Of a stretch of DNA of 64,000 bases, positions 1-11,853 are shown in pieces. The DNA is from Rhynchospora pubera (taxonomy: Eukaryota > Streptophyta > Magnoliopsida > Poales > Cyperaceae). The notes under the pieces are model-generated. The model searched no databases, was not told the DNA's origin, and saw nothing but the letters and a program-made list of their open reading frames with translations. The stretch covers positions 286,604,238 through 286,668,237 of the forward strand of contig CM051460.1 in NCBI GenBank assembly GCA_028095005.1, written 5' to 3'. Made by a program: the position numbers and the translations under genes. The first letter of the stretch is position 1; each line of letters begins with the position of its first letter.

Positions 1-1888
1 CAACCAGAACAAGATCCAAAGGATCAAGGGAGCTAAGCACCTAATAGCAAAATTAAGAATTTATTGAAGATTTTAGAATGCGTATTTTTTTAATAAATGC
101 CAGGAGTATATATAAATTAAGTTTTGCATGATTAAATGAAATTTATTGGGGACACATACACAAAGTTGAGTAAGAATGACAATAGCAGATCTTCACATTA
201 TTGCTCAGACTGAATACCACTAGTGGTGTCAACCAAGTTATTGAGGAAAAACAAAGCATCTGTATTGTACCTGCTGATTTGCAGCTTCACTTGACTCAGC
301 AAAATCAGGCCATGCCTTTAATAATATGTACCGACTAGAGGAGATAAGTACCACTAGTGCTAGGACCAGTTCAATATGCCAAATTTCAAATCCAACTGTA
401 CAAGTCAAGTCAAATGAGAATTAGTAGCCCAAAATAACAGATGTCAGGAATTCTAGTCACTTAAATATCCTTGAAAGACAACCCAATAATTTGATACTGT
501 TTTTCAAAAGGGTTTCAATGCTCACTATACTCCTTTGTTATGTTTTACCGAGTTGCTCCTTTTAAATGTCCAATTGCACAGTTCTTACATAATTGCCTTG
601 AGGGGATCGTAAGGGGTCCTAATATTCACTAAAACTACGAAGTACAAACTAGTGGAGAACCAAGCAATATTAGCAAAGGACTTGCACTGGTAAGTACCAA
701 CAGATCTTTCAAACAAAAATGATTGTATTTCCTAGAAGTTCAATAATTAAAAAACAAACATAACACAGGAACCTACATTTCACTTCTGTTGCATCAAGAA
801 TTGGCAACCCATTTATGCATGCAAAATGTGAAACCTAAAAAGTAATTTAAAATTGATTAAACATCAAAGAATTATATTCAAGTACAGTTAAATCACTAGG
901 ATCCAGTATAGAATATCAGCAATAACATAAAGGATTATATATAGAACAGACGTGCTACATACCAAACATTATCCAAGGTTGCAGTAATTTATCTAGCCCT
1001 TACTACCGAGTTGCCATTAATGTACCAAATTTCAACAAAAGAACCCAAGGGAAATGTGAAAGTAAATAATAAAGTCAAAGTGTCAAACTTAGACTAATTT
1101 AATATCAAACCAGCAACAATCTCGCATTTAACTGGTACGTAATTACCTGTCTAATTAACACACCAAGCAGAAGTAAGGCTGCTGATGTGAAGAAGCAGGC
1201 CTGGAGCACTGCACTTCTACTAGCAACCTCCACCTGGATCCCACTGGTGGTGCCACTTGGCTGCTCAGTATTGACAATAGCTTCCTCACCATCTGCACCT
1301 TTGACCTTTTCTGCTAATGGTGTAATTTGCTGAACTTCGCTATCTTTTCTCCGTTTTCTCTCTGATTTTTTTGATGCAAATGTTTTGAATCCCTTCAAAA
1401 GATAGAAACTACCATGACTAGATTTCATTTTTCACCATTTCTTAAGAATAACACTGAAATTTTAAGATTTTAGAAATTAAATAGCACTCAAATTTAGATA
1501 ATTACAAAATAAGCTTTTTCTAGTGGAAACTGCTTGAAGAAATTGAAAAAAAAAAACTCATAATATACAAACAAAATAACAAGGATAATTCACTAATTAG
1601 AAATATGAAGAAATAACATAAAATGGAACTTACTTTCCGAAAATTATCTCGTGAATTTGGTGATGAGGCAAAGAGATAGGCGCGTCTTCTACCTGATTAA
1701 ACAATGATGTATTGACATTAAATACAAAGGAATTAAAATTAAAAGGAAATTCATCATACTCAATTTCTTTTTCGGAAGAAAACATAAATCATGTTCAGAT
1801 TTTATTCAATTACTCAAGTCAAGCCAAAACCTTGCAACAAAGTCGAATGTCTGATACAGGAGAAATTGCTCCCGAGCTTCACCTCCAT
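1..1888 (-). CDS. CPBP (CAAX/Rce1-like) intramembrane protease, chloroplast type; 5' half only
   Basis: Six exons read on the minus strand: 1831-1888, 1634-1692, 1147-1392, 777-834, 271-395 and 1-40 (continuing outside). All junctions are GT-AG and the phases agree (58, 59, 246, 58, 125 nt). The N-terminus is Arg/Ser-rich like a transit peptide. One membrane segment follows (ACFFTSAALLLLGVLIRQ), then a second ending in the stretch SSSRYILLKAWPDFAESSEA, then SSLDPLDLVLV. From memory this order matches plant CPBP/CAAX-protease family proteins such as Arabidopsis At5g60750; these are membrane-embedded putative glutamic or metalloproteases of plastids. The catalytic EExxxR and His motifs would lie beyond the left edge, so activity cannot be judged. 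An in-frame ATG at 1906 could add six residues. The acceptor of exon 3 (after 1393) is the least certain junction. Confidence 0.82.
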
Positions 1889-1906
1889 GCTCAATGGAAA
1901 TAGCAT

Positions 1907-2416
1907 CGGAAACGAATTGGAGAAGCCAACGAAGCGCGAAAGAGGAAAATCACTGGAGAGTGAAAGAAAGGACGTAATTTTGGAAATTTACGAGGGTAGT
2001 TATAAAAATTAGAGGCTTGCTGTTGCTAAAATGCTACTGGCTGCTTGTTGATACTTGGGGCCTTGTGACCTCAGCAGGTGGACCCATTGATCAGTAAAAT
2101 AGTAAATTGTTTCGGTTAAGTCCCTTAAGTTCCACTAATTCTTACAAGTCGAGTTTGTCGTAAAGTTTCACTTGTTGCGTCCGTGCTCTGCGTTATCTCA
2201 CTCAGCCACAGCTGATGGGTCTTTTTGGAGGTTTGAGGTAAAACATCTTTAAAATGTATAATATATTGTCAACCCTTTTTATGTTTTGATTTCATTCAAA
2301 TAATGCATTTTTGATATATGGTTGATCTCTTCTTAAATAATTTTTTTTTGTTATGTCGACTTTGTATTGTCTTTTAGTGCCTCAAATAGGACAGATCTAT
2401 CACGTCCGTTTGTTTT
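1907..2416. other. Upstream flank of the CPBP gene
   Basis: Noncoding, AT-rich. It would hold the promoter and 5' UTR of the minus-strand protease gene, but I see no convincing TATA box. No repeat structure was recognised. Confidence 0.4.
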
Positions 2417-2434
2417 AAAATTATACTAACATTT

Positions 2435-2477
2435 TTTTTTTGAAGAAAAATAAGGGTCGAAGCCCTTATCTTTATAT
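2435..2477 (-). mobile_element. Tiny 5'-truncated retroposon with 18-bp TSD
   Basis: A 43-bp insert sits between two exact 18-bp copies of AAAATTATACTAACATTT (2417-2434 and 2478-2495). On the minus strand it ends in an A-rich tail (the T run at 2432-2441 on plus). A poly(A)-ended insert flanked by a long target duplication is the mark of LINE-type retroposition with extreme 5' truncation. The source element cannot be named from 43 bp. Confidence 0.55.
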
Positions 2478-2495
2478 AAAATTATACTAACATTT

Positions 2496-3480
2496 ATATC
2501 AACTAATATTTATATTAAAGTAAGGCACATTCTAGCACTGTAAAATGATAATGATTGCTGTTTGTTTTGTAAGTGGGATAATTAAAAGGTTCCAAACAGT
2601 TTGTTTCAGTCAATATAAAAAGGAGATATATGTAGTTCTTTTTTGTAAAACTAGAATTTTTTCTTAATAGTCTCTTTATTGCTTTTTTCCCTCAAAATTT
2701 CTATGAGTTATCTACCTTTCATAAAATTAAAACCCACAAGTTATATGTAAATTTCAACATTTCGGCCAGCCATTGAACCATCCAAAATATTTAATTTCCG
2801 TCAACAAATTTCTAGTTACAACCATGACTAGTTCAAATTAAAGGTATATTGATCCCATTATTATTATTAAATTAAATAATAATATGACATGGACACGCTT
2901 GCACCGTTACACGCAAACCGAATAAATTATATGGGCCTTCTTAAGCTGGATTCTGCAAGCCCAAACTATTCATAGATCATGACCCGAATAAAAAGTTCTT
3001 TTCATAAAAATATGGGCTTCATAAGCTACAGAAGTACAGAAAAAAAAAAAAAAGATTTTTAATTCAGGTATCATGCAGGTACACTTTGCCTCAAACTATC
3101 TTTACATGGCTTTCCAAACGACGAGTTTGCACTTGAAACAATTTTCATATCTATTTTTAGATCCGATTTTGAATATACCATGATATCAAAATTGTGTAGA
3201 TATCGAATTTGCTTCGAACAAAGAATTATTTATTCTATTTTAAGTCAAGTTATGGATATCTCCTAATTACCTTTTTGTACTTGGCAGAAGCAATACCACT
3301 TGTGAAATTTGAAAACAGGAGTTACTGCCTAACTGGTTGCCTATTGTTTTTTTTAAAAAAACCATGGACCGGTAAACCATTAAAACGGAAAGTAATTAAT
3401 CTGTGGGTTTCATCCTAATCTTTTGCTATAATCCAACGGTTAGGATTAAATTTCATTCCTTATTTATACCTTATCAAGGT
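2496..3480. other. Intergenic, AT-rich
   Basis: No gene, repeat or RNA recognised. Short open frames here lack codon structure. The last 30 bases contain a TTATTTATACC element that could be a TATA box for the candidate transcript that follows. Confidence 0.4.
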
Positions 3481-3658
3481 GCCTATGAATTCATATCAAA
3501 ACCCTAATGCAGACTATTGCGGCCGAGAAACTATTCCTTGTCAAGAGAGAGATTTCATTTTTATGAAGGTAGCGTGGCATTGGCCACAGCAAGAGAGTTT
3601 TAGTTACAACTGAAACAGAAGCTTGGTGATAGATTTCTACGGTTTGTTCAAATAGGAA

Positions 3659-4157
3659 ATGGCTTCAAGGTTAGAGAGATTATTTTCTACAGACCGTGCT
3701 TCTATGAATTTGATGGAAGTTTTGACTGATTCGTTATCTTTCCTAAGGTATGTATAGAGGATTGTGGTGATAGCTTTCTACATTTTGTTTAATATATAAT
3801 TAATTTGTTCTTCATTTTTTTTTTACCCTTTTCTATGTCATTTTGCTTGCTGTGGAAAGCTGTAGATAATAGCAAAGGATGTAAACTAAAAAGTATGTGA
3901 AAGGAAAAAAAAAAACCGTGCCTATAATTGCAATCCTTGACTGCGAAATGCATGCTATCCAGGATTGCAATATGCATGCAACCCTCGATTGTATTCTGCA
4001 ACAGATTATAGAAATAGTTTAGACTACTTATATATAACTTTAAAAAAGTTGTTTAACACTAATTAAACTTGTATTACATCGCAGAGGATTTGGTGCTGGT
4101 ACCAGCAAAGACCACAACGGACAAGCTGGAGCTTGTGATGGTGACATCCCAGGTTAA
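3659..4157 (+). CDS. Possible two-exon small ORF (53 residues)
   Basis: Exon 1 3659-3747 and exon 2 4085-4157 join in phase across a GT-AG intron (donor AAG/GTATG, acceptor ATCGCAG). They give a 53-residue product starting MASRLERLFSTDRASMNLME and ending GDIPG. Upstream lie a TATA-like TTATTTATACC (about 3461) and a leader with the telo-box-like AAACCCTAA. I recognise no family. The sequence after the stop (4158-4340) also stays open in other frames, so this may instead be the remains of a longer gene or a noncoding RNA. Confidence 0.22.
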
Positions 4158-5229
4158 AGTCTCCTACCGGTCGAAGGTACCTCCAAACCCCAAGGATACC
4201 AAACTTTGGGTCTCTAGAGGACTACATTGAAGCGGGGATGTACCAACTGAAAGCACGAAACAACCAGAGAACCGAATTATCCAATTACAAACAACGCCTA
4301 CTACAACTCCACCTAGAGCAACTCCAAGTGTAACTTGCACTAATAGTAATAACAGAATTTGGTGTTGCTCGAGAGCCTACAAAAAAAGGATGACTTCCAA
4401 AACAATGTTTTTTTTTTTTTTTTGCAATAGATCTAATGTATATTTTGCGCTAAAGTTAATTCTAACCGGTGTATGTATCTCTTTATTGATATTTAATGGA
4501 TCTAATATTTGTTGTACAAAATTTTCTTTTGTAACTTGTAACTCTTGCCACATTGTAGTAATGTTCTTGCTATAAATTAATGCATTTATTTTTCTTTGAG
4601 ATAGTGTGTTTTTTTATATTTTGTACTAGATTGATTGTGTACTAAATTTAAAAAAAAATTGCATTAGCGGCCTGGATGAACTGAGAAACTCGAGTCAGCT
4701 GAGTTTATTTTTCAAACAGTAAGTTAACGGTGAAAGATTTTCCATTATGGGACATAGCAAAGGAAAAGAACAGAAGAAAGAAGCCAGAGATGATGATGAG
4801 AATATGGAGATCAGTTCAATAGTTGAAGTTTTTCTCATGTTGATGTAGATATTATAGATGGCTTGGTTAATTAGGTTCTGTTCTCTTCTTCCTAGTCCCT
4901 TTATTCTGGAATCTCTGTTATTAATTAGCTCATTTCATTTTCCTTTTCCCATTAACAATTAGGATACTGAACCTTTTGCAGGTGTTTTGGGCAATTTCCA
5001 CAATTCTAGATTAGTGGGTTTTTAATAATTAATTATACTATTTTAAATCAAGGGTTGTCTTGTAGTATGTTACTCTGTTAAGGAATGATTCCTTTTCCGG
5101 GCAAGATATTGCGTTAGCCGTTAGCATCAAAGTATCTGATTTGATATTGTTAGGCCTGTCGTGAGTGACATTTTGGGCTTTGGGTGAACTCTGCATTGGA
5201 TTCTATTTTTGTATAAAACATCCGAAAGC
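4158..5229. other. Intergenic, with a possible transcript end
   Basis: 4158-4390 is less AT-rich than its surroundings and could be exon sequence or an old transposon fragment. 4400-4640 looks like a 3' UTR (T-rich). No coding region is supported in the remainder. Confidence 0.3.
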
Positions 5230-6445
5230 AGAGCAGATAAGCGTCATCCAGCGGAAAATCATCCGCATCATCCAACCCTCCCTCTCCTTCAGTTTTCGCT
5301 TTTTTTTTTCCGCGCGCCTGGGTGAGACGCCCCTCCCTCACGCATCTTTTCTCCCTCACGCGTCCTTCCTCCCTCGCCTCCCCTTCCTTCCTCGCTAGCA
5401 ACCCTTATCCCCTCGCACTGCCTTCCGTCCCTCCCTCCCTCCCTCCCTGGCCATCCATTTTCTCTTCCTCTCCCACACACTTGAACATAAAAAGCAAATA
5501 AACTGAACAAATGTAACAACTAATTGAACATAAAAAGCAAATAAACTAAACAGATTTATAAACAATGTGCACTCATACAAAAAAAGTAAAAGCGAGTAAA
5601 TAAACTGAACAGAAATGACAAATAAATTGAACAGTTATAACAAATAAATTGAATATATGTCACAAACATGCTGACTCGTATAAAAAATAAACAGTGAACA
5701 TAAAATGAACGAATATAACAACTAATTGAACAGTTATATCAAATAAACTGAACAGATGTAACAAACAATGTTGACTCATACAAAAAAAAATAAAAGTGAT
5801 CAAATAAACTGAACAGAAATGACAATTAAATTGAACATAAATAGCAAATAAACTGAACAGATATAACAAAAAATATGGACTCATACAAAAAGTAAAAGTG
5901 AGCAAATAAACTGAACAGAAATAACAATTAAAATGAACAATTATATCAAATAAACTTAACAGATGTAACAAACAATGTGGACTCATACAAAAAGTAAAAG
6001 TGAGCAAATAAACTGAACAGAAATGACAATTATATTGAACAGTTATATCAAAAAACTAAACAGATGTAACGTGAGATAAAATGGAGAGAGAAAAAATAAA
6101 AGAAAGAAGGGCCAGTGAGAAACTAAAAAAATCAATAGAGAGAAAAGTAGAGGGAGCAGAAAGGAAAGGAAAAGGAAAGGGGGCGAAAGGAAAGAAAAAT
6201 GAAGAAAGAAGGAGCAAAGAGAGATAGGGAAACTCAAGAAGAAAACAAGAGAAGAGAGGGGAGGTCGTACTTGGGAGCGGAGGGAGGTGCGCGCGCTAGG
6301 ATCGCATGGAAGCGAAGGGAGAGAAGGTAACGCGGGGTGAGAGAAGGTGCGAGCGTTCAGATCTGTCGGATCGAATCGATGCGCTAGATGAGAGGTGCGC
6401 TGCGCTCGTGGATGACAGGGATGACATAAAGATGGATGGTAAGTA
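5230..6445. repeat. Probable foldback element: CT-rich and GA-rich arms around a tandem ACTGAACAG array
   Basis: A CT-rich arm (about 5230-5465, starting near GCGTCATCCAGCGG) is mirrored by a GA-rich arm (about 6065-6445, ending near GGATGACATAAAGATGG). Between them, 5480-6065 is an irregular tandem array of units such as AATAAACTGAACAGAAATGA and ATGTGGACTCATACAAAAAG. The open frames across it arise from the repeats and are not genes. The layout fits a foldback or Mutator-like nonautonomous element. Exact ends and TSD are not clear. Confidence 0.4.
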
Positions 6446-6459
6446 GTAATTACCTTTGG

Positions 6460-7447
6460 CAACACCATAAATTAGTGCGGTTAGGAATTAAAATTAGTAT
6501 TTTTGGGATTCGGAAATGATATACACCATCTAATAAAAAACCATCCAACCATTCAGGGAGTCAGAAATAGACTTAAAACTCAGATTTCCACATGCTGACG
6601 TTAGCAAATTTTTTTTTATCAATTTTCGAAATTTTTTTGGTGCTGACGTCATCAAATATACTGATTTAAGGGTTCAGTTAAATATTTTAAGGGATGAATT
6701 AAAATGTATAAGTGTTCTGTTAGATGTACCAATAATTTGATTTTTTTATTTTTGGGTTCAGTTAAACATATTAAGAGATTATTTAAAAGTATATATGTAT
6801 TCGATTAGAAGCACCAATAATTGAAAATTTTAGTTTTTTGTGTTTAGTTAAATACGTTAAGGGATGAACTTAAAGTGTCTTTGTGTTCAGTTAGTTGCAA
6901 AAAAATTTGATTTCGTAGTTTTTGTGTTCAGTTAAACTATTTAAGGGATCAATTAAAATTATTTATGTGTTCAGTTAGATGCACTCGTAATATGACGTTT
7001 TAATATCCATGCAATAAAGTAAACAATGATCATTTATAACTCCTTCAATTCCTTCCGCACCACTCTTCTCACCATATTCTGTAATTCCTACACAAACAAA
7101 ATAAAATACAAATTAAGTTTCATTACTAATTAAGTGCTCTTATAATATTTAATCAGTTCAGGTCATGTGAGTTTTAAAAAAATACATAATGAAACAAGAT
7201 GATCCCTTAGAAAAACTAATTTAATACATACTAAAACAAGATGATCCCTTAGAAAACTTGTACCAGTAAATACCAGTAGTATGTATCAAAACTCAAAACT
7301 ACATCAAGATAGAACAAGAATATACAGATATGTAAATGCCCTGATTATTCAAATCATTAATAAACACAATCGTGTTGAAACAAAAATTGCTAATAAGCGG
7401 TATCTAGCACTCAAATACAATTACTTCAACCATTAATTATTAGTCAA
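6460..7447. repeat. Degenerate GTTCAGTTA-type repeats plus noncoding sequence
   Basis: 6664-6985 holds about five diverged copies of a 75-80 bp unit containing TTCAGTTAAA, AAGGGAT and GTGTTCAGTTAGATG. This is the reverse complement of the motif in the 5.5-6.0 kb array. 6986-7447 shows no further structure apart from two close copies of ACAAGATGATCCCTTAGAAA (near 7194 and 7232). No gene is seen. Confidence 0.4.
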
Positions 7448-7636
7448 GGCTCCGTTTGGATGGTTTCTTCCCGGAATAAGGAATAAAGAATAATCATTTT
7501 TTACCAATAAATTTATTTCTAACCATCCAAACTCTTCACAAAAGTTACACACTTCCCAATAAATTTACCCCTTCCCAATAAATTTCTTCCCCTCTTCCTT
7601 CTTTCTACTTTATTCTCAACGCATCCAAACGGAGCC
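7448..7636. mobile_element. Tourist-like MITE, family A copy 1
   Basis: 189 bp with TIRs GGCTCCGTTTGGATG / CATCCAAACGGAGCC and a 3-bp target duplication CAA (7445-7447, 7637-7639). Interior and length match the copies at 9146 and 16480. A 3-bp TSD with this type of terminus points to PIF/Harbinger mobilisation. Confidence 0.8.
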
Positions 7637-7806
7637 CAATAGAAGATCTGAAGCTAGCAAGAATATCAAACACATCAATTGAAGTGTGAATTAACACAGG
7701 AGAAATTCCAACCTAAATCAAACCCGAATCATCAGCAAAATCCTAGTTATTCACTAATTACAACCAAATAATAAGAGAAAGAGATTCAATGAGCATAAAT
7801 GTGAAC

Positions 7807-8034
7807 CTCTTAGAGATGGACCATCGGAGATGACAGTGATCTTGTTCTTATTACGAGTGACAGTGACGACGTTGCCGAGAACTCCGGCCTTGCCTCCGGC
7901 GACCTTGATGCGCTCTTGCAGGAACTTCTCGAGCGAGGCGATGCCCATGATCTTATCCTCCACTGGCTTCGCGCAGTGAACGTGTTCAAACACTTCTTCT
8001 TTGCGCCTTCCTTCGCCGCCGCGCCTGACCTCAC
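7807..8034 (-). pseudogene. Ribosomal protein L22 (eL22), 5' exon pseudogene
   Basis: The minus strand encodes AKPVEDKIMGIASLEKFLQE, then an RIKV..GGKAG..GN segment and VTRNKNKITVISDGP. This is the core of cytosolic 60S protein L22 exon 1 up to the conserved splice point (donor at 7806/7805). It is broken. No ATG lies in the frame of the N-terminal KKK part. About 7 bp are missing between that part and the KPVEDKIM segment, shifting the frame. A base is also missing just before the donor. The second exon is not found downstream (I looked for the YLKYLTKKYLKKHN region by eye). Without exon 2 it is best read as a genomic fragment, perhaps carried by a transposon, rather than a processed copy. 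Confidence 0.8.
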
Positions 8035-9145
8035 CGACCTAGCCGTCCCTCTCTCCCTATCTAGAATGAGATTAGAGTTGCGGCGCTGGTTAGAGTTTTG
8101 AAGATCGATTTGTATCGCATGAATTTTCTACTTCGAATCTGAATCGGTTTTATATAATAACGCTGGGGAGATGCGATTGGTAAAGGGTTAGAGGCGTTTC
8201 ATATAATAATTCTGGGGAGATGCGATGGGGGAGGTAATATTAGATGTGGATGGGATGGATGATAAAAAGGGTGAATGGTAGATACCAATTACCCATCCGA
8301 AAGTACATTCTATTTTTTGTAAAATCCATTATTATTTGGGTTATAGATTACTGGTTCCTTATTATGCTCTTAATTATTCGCACTCAATTCCCTTAAAGAA
8401 GTCCGGTACGTTAATTAGTTATAAAAGTCTATACTAGCAATAATTCTCTCCTGATTTGGTCATGTGATGTAGTTATCTAGAATAGCACTTCAACATTGTA
8501 AGATGGATCACTTGCATTTAAGATTTGATGAATAATCAAATACCTTCCACGTCTTATATAAATAGAAATCTCTTTCACATTTAAAATTTTTTTATTATCC
8601 TTTTTTTTATAAAATACTTTCCCAATCTGAAAGTATTAATTTTCTACAAACATCGCCTTATCTCTTGTCCTAATAATTGCTACAAAAGTAATATTAAATG
8701 GATCAGTTGCGGTGGCCTCTATGTGGGTACGGTGCATCTTACGAGTATGCATACGAGAAAACACAATGAAACAATGTAAAAAGAAAAGAATGTCAATTTG
8801 ACTACGTGATAGCTTACTTTACAAAGAATTGTACACCTGTATATTAATTGTCGGTGACTCAGAACAAAAAGATGTCATTTTCTGTATTTTTCATGATTTG
8901 GACCTATACTTCACAAAAGGGTCATATTGGCAGCATAAAATACCTCAAATCACCCAAGATTTTCCAAGCAGAGTGGGATATTTTGAGCCAAAAATGTATA
9001 TAATATTATAATATCAAATAATTTAAAACAAATAGGATACTGTCGTCTCGTGGATTTACCTCACTAAATTCTATCAAACAATATAAATAAATTTACATTA
9101 TTGTCGCAATAATATAGTTTATGCGTTATATGTGAATGGTTCTCA
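8035..9145. other. Intergenic
   Basis: 8140-8225 contains two imperfect copies of a motif with ATATAATAA..CTGGGGAGATGCGAT, a short local duplication. 8240-8290 (GATGGATGATAAAAAGGG to ACCAATTACCC) resembles 6425-6455 in the same orientation, hinting that both are ends of one element family. No gene is seen. Confidence 0.35.
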
Positions 9146-9335
9146 GGCTCCGTTTGGATGACTTCTTTCCGGAATAAGGAATAAGGAATAACCAATTTTT
9201 ACCAATAAATTTATTTCTAACCATCCAAACTCTTCACAAAAGTTACACACTTTCCAATAAATTTATCTCTTCCCAATAAAATTTCTTTCCTTCTTCCTTC
9301 TTCCTACCTTATTCTCAACGCATCCTAACGGAGCC
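9146..9335. mobile_element. Tourist-like MITE, family A copy 2
   Basis: 190 bp, TIRs GGCTCCGTTTGGATG / CATCCTAACGGAGCC (one mismatch), TSD TCA (9143-9145, 9336-9338). The interior is nearly identical to the element at 7448. Confidence 0.8.
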
Positions 9336-10271
9336 TCAATTTTTATTTGGATCCTGAATTCATTTATTATTTTTTTTATAACTTCCAAATTTGAAATTTT
9401 TATAGTACATTTTATAAAGAAATATTAATATTTGGAGTTCCTTCAAGTTACCGCGTTGCTGTACTTTATGACTGAGGATAAATGGCAAATCCCAGTGAGA
9501 ATCTAACGTTTACTTAGCCTTAGCTTTTTAGCTTAATTTCAATGGTTCTTTATTGACCAAACAAAGGCCCCTCTCGTATTAAACTCTTTCATCCTTGCGT
9601 TTAAAAAAAAAAATATATGTAAAACCAAATAGAAAATTGAAAATAGTACTTTGCATATATCTTCCTATGGCAGATATTTGTACAGTTTACAAATCAGCCA
9701 TTGGAAAAATATAGCTTATTTCACATGCATTCCTCGGCCCGAAATTTTTTTAAATTAATAAAACTTAAATTCAAAATTTAAATCTGCAAAAATAATTAGC
9801 TAAGTTTAGAAATATATGAACTATAGAATTTGAAACTATGCGCATCTAGTTTCAGATGACAAAAAAAAGAAATATACTTGATGAAAATTTACTTTTCCGT
9901 TCTTTGCTGAAAAAATATTTAATTTTCTTCCCCTGATAGATTGGTGATTTATTAGCTTCCCTTTTTTAGAATTTTAATTCAATATTTTAAATTCATCGAA
10001 TAAAAAAAAATTCGGGGCAATAGGCCAATAGGTATGATTATTGTATAGGGATATGTTTGCATATTTTCGCGAAAGTATTTATTCCCGGCTTGTACACTGT
10101 AGCAAGCAAAGACAGTGCATTGAATTTTTAGATTTGACAGAAGTTAGGTAAAATAATAAAAGAAGGGGTGGATATAGCATATTTCCATTTTATATCTTTA
10201 GAAGTTGATAAAGTAACTGACGTGCGGTCCACACCAAGCCACATGCTCTCCCCTCGGACCTCCCCGCAAGG
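9336..10271. other. Intergenic, AT-rich
   Basis: No gene or clear repeat recognised. Confidence 0.4.
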
Positions 10272-10281
10272 GTCTCTAAAT

Positions 10282-10474
10282 GGACCCGAATCCGGTGTAG
10301 CACGGGATACCGTGTAGCGCGCGTACGAGCCGTCTGATCTTGATCGGACGGTTCATTTTTTACGGGCCTATCAATCTAGGTTACATGCACGGGGCTTTCT
10401 TGTCCATTGGATCTTGATCAGACGGCTACGATGCCACGCTACACGGTGTGCCGCGCGGCACCAGATCTGAATTC
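10282..10474. mobile_element. MULE-type MITE with 10-bp flanking duplication
   Basis: 193 bp, GC-rich compared with its surroundings, flanked by GTCTCTAAAT on both sides (10272-10281, 10475-10484). The halves are degenerate inverted repeats (CCGTCTGATCTTGATCGGACGG region; GAATCCGGTG against CACCAGATCTGAATTC). A 9-10 bp duplication fits Mutator-like transposition. Confidence 0.6.
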
Positions 10475-10484
10475 GTCTCTAAAT

Positions 10485-11430
10485 AATCGGGTCAGTTTTG
10501 TGTTGGATCTGTACCCGGCATGACTACCCGTTTGGTGATGCATTGGTGTCAAGTCATTAATTAATTTTAAACTAAGGAATTTGGAACTGATAGCTGCATT
10601 TCATAGAATTTACTAAACTTATTTCAAAGTTGAATAAATGTGTAAGTTGTGATCGTAATATCCATAGTCCATGTTAAATTTATATTGGAAACTCTTTTCC
10701 TTTTCTATATTGTTATGTGGATATAAGCAATTATCTTTGTTTGAAAAAAAAAAATAGCTACACTTACATTTTTTTTTAGTGAAAAATAAGTCAAACATGC
10801 CCCATTAGAAATATCATTGTCATTACACAATACTTATACTAGCTATATAGAAATATTCTTTTATGGAAACCTTTGGATAAAGTCCATCTATTTATTTCAT
10901 ATACGTTTTAATTCATATGTCCATCAGTGAGCTATGTAGTATTTCACAAGATTCTAAAGTAGTTTTTTTTTATATTTACTATCTCAACTTTTGCGTATAT
11001 ATTAATAATTTAATATTAAATTATTAATTTATAAAGTAGAGTAAGGCGAGAGTCAAACACATCTCACATTTCAGCCCGTCACGCGTAATTGGGTCTCAAT
11101 TTTAAAGATTATACAATGATGGATTCGAACTACTCAATTTGTTTTCTATATAAAATCTATTTTTTTGTTTGAATTTTTTTTAATTTTAGAAAATCATCGA
11201 TCTAATTAGTTGTAAACCTCCAATTTCAAAAAAATTATTCAAAATAAAAAAAACAAAGCTCGATCTCCAAAAACACCGACCTCATTTTTATTTTCAATAT
11301 GAACACTAGTAACAAAAAAAAAAGGTAAAATGTTTTCCTTGCAAAAAAAAATTATCTAAGTAAGAGAGAAAAAAAGGTCAAATTCATAATTTTTAATAAT
11401 AATTTTGCATAAATTTGTCCGGTTATTTAC
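10485..11430. other. Intergenic, AT-rich
   Basis: No gene recognised. Several homopolymer A and T runs. Confidence 0.4.
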
Positions 11431-11432
11431 TT

Positions 11433-11853
11433 AGAGCAAAGTTCTCGTGCCACACTTTTTTCGTACCACATATGCCACACTTTATTTTTTAATTTTTTTA
11501 GAAAAATTAAAATATAATCTTCTGATCCAAACCGTTGAACTTGTTCATTTTAATGATGGATGCGTTGTCCAAAAATTTCATAATCCTTAAAGTTTATTTG
11601 ATACTTGATCAAGAGGTTGAAAATTTGACATATTAGAATTAATCTATTATTGTTATTTTGATTCGTTCATTTTTTTAAATTTTTTGATCAAGCATCAAAT
11701 GAACTTTAAAATTATAAAATTTAATGACAATGCATCCGTCTTTAAAATGAATAAGATTAACGGTTTGTATCGGATGATTATATTTAAAATTTTAAAATTT
11801 AAAATAAAAAAATAAAATATAACATTTGTGACACAAAAAAATATATGGCACCG
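11433..11853. mobile_element. Long-TIR foldback MITE
   Basis: The left 180 bp (CTCGTGCCACACTTTTTT, then CTGATCCAAACCGTTGAACT, then TTTGATACTTGATCAAGAGG) is mirrored by the right 180 bp (CTTGATCAAGCATC on its complement, CGATACAAACCGTTAATCTT, GGTTCCGGTGCCAT). Nearly the whole element is therefore an imperfect palindrome. I could not settle a TSD. Confidence 0.6.

Noticed and set aside
5150..6468. Several open frames of 60-141 codons
   Set aside because: They arise from CT-rich arms and tandem repeats and have low-complexity products.
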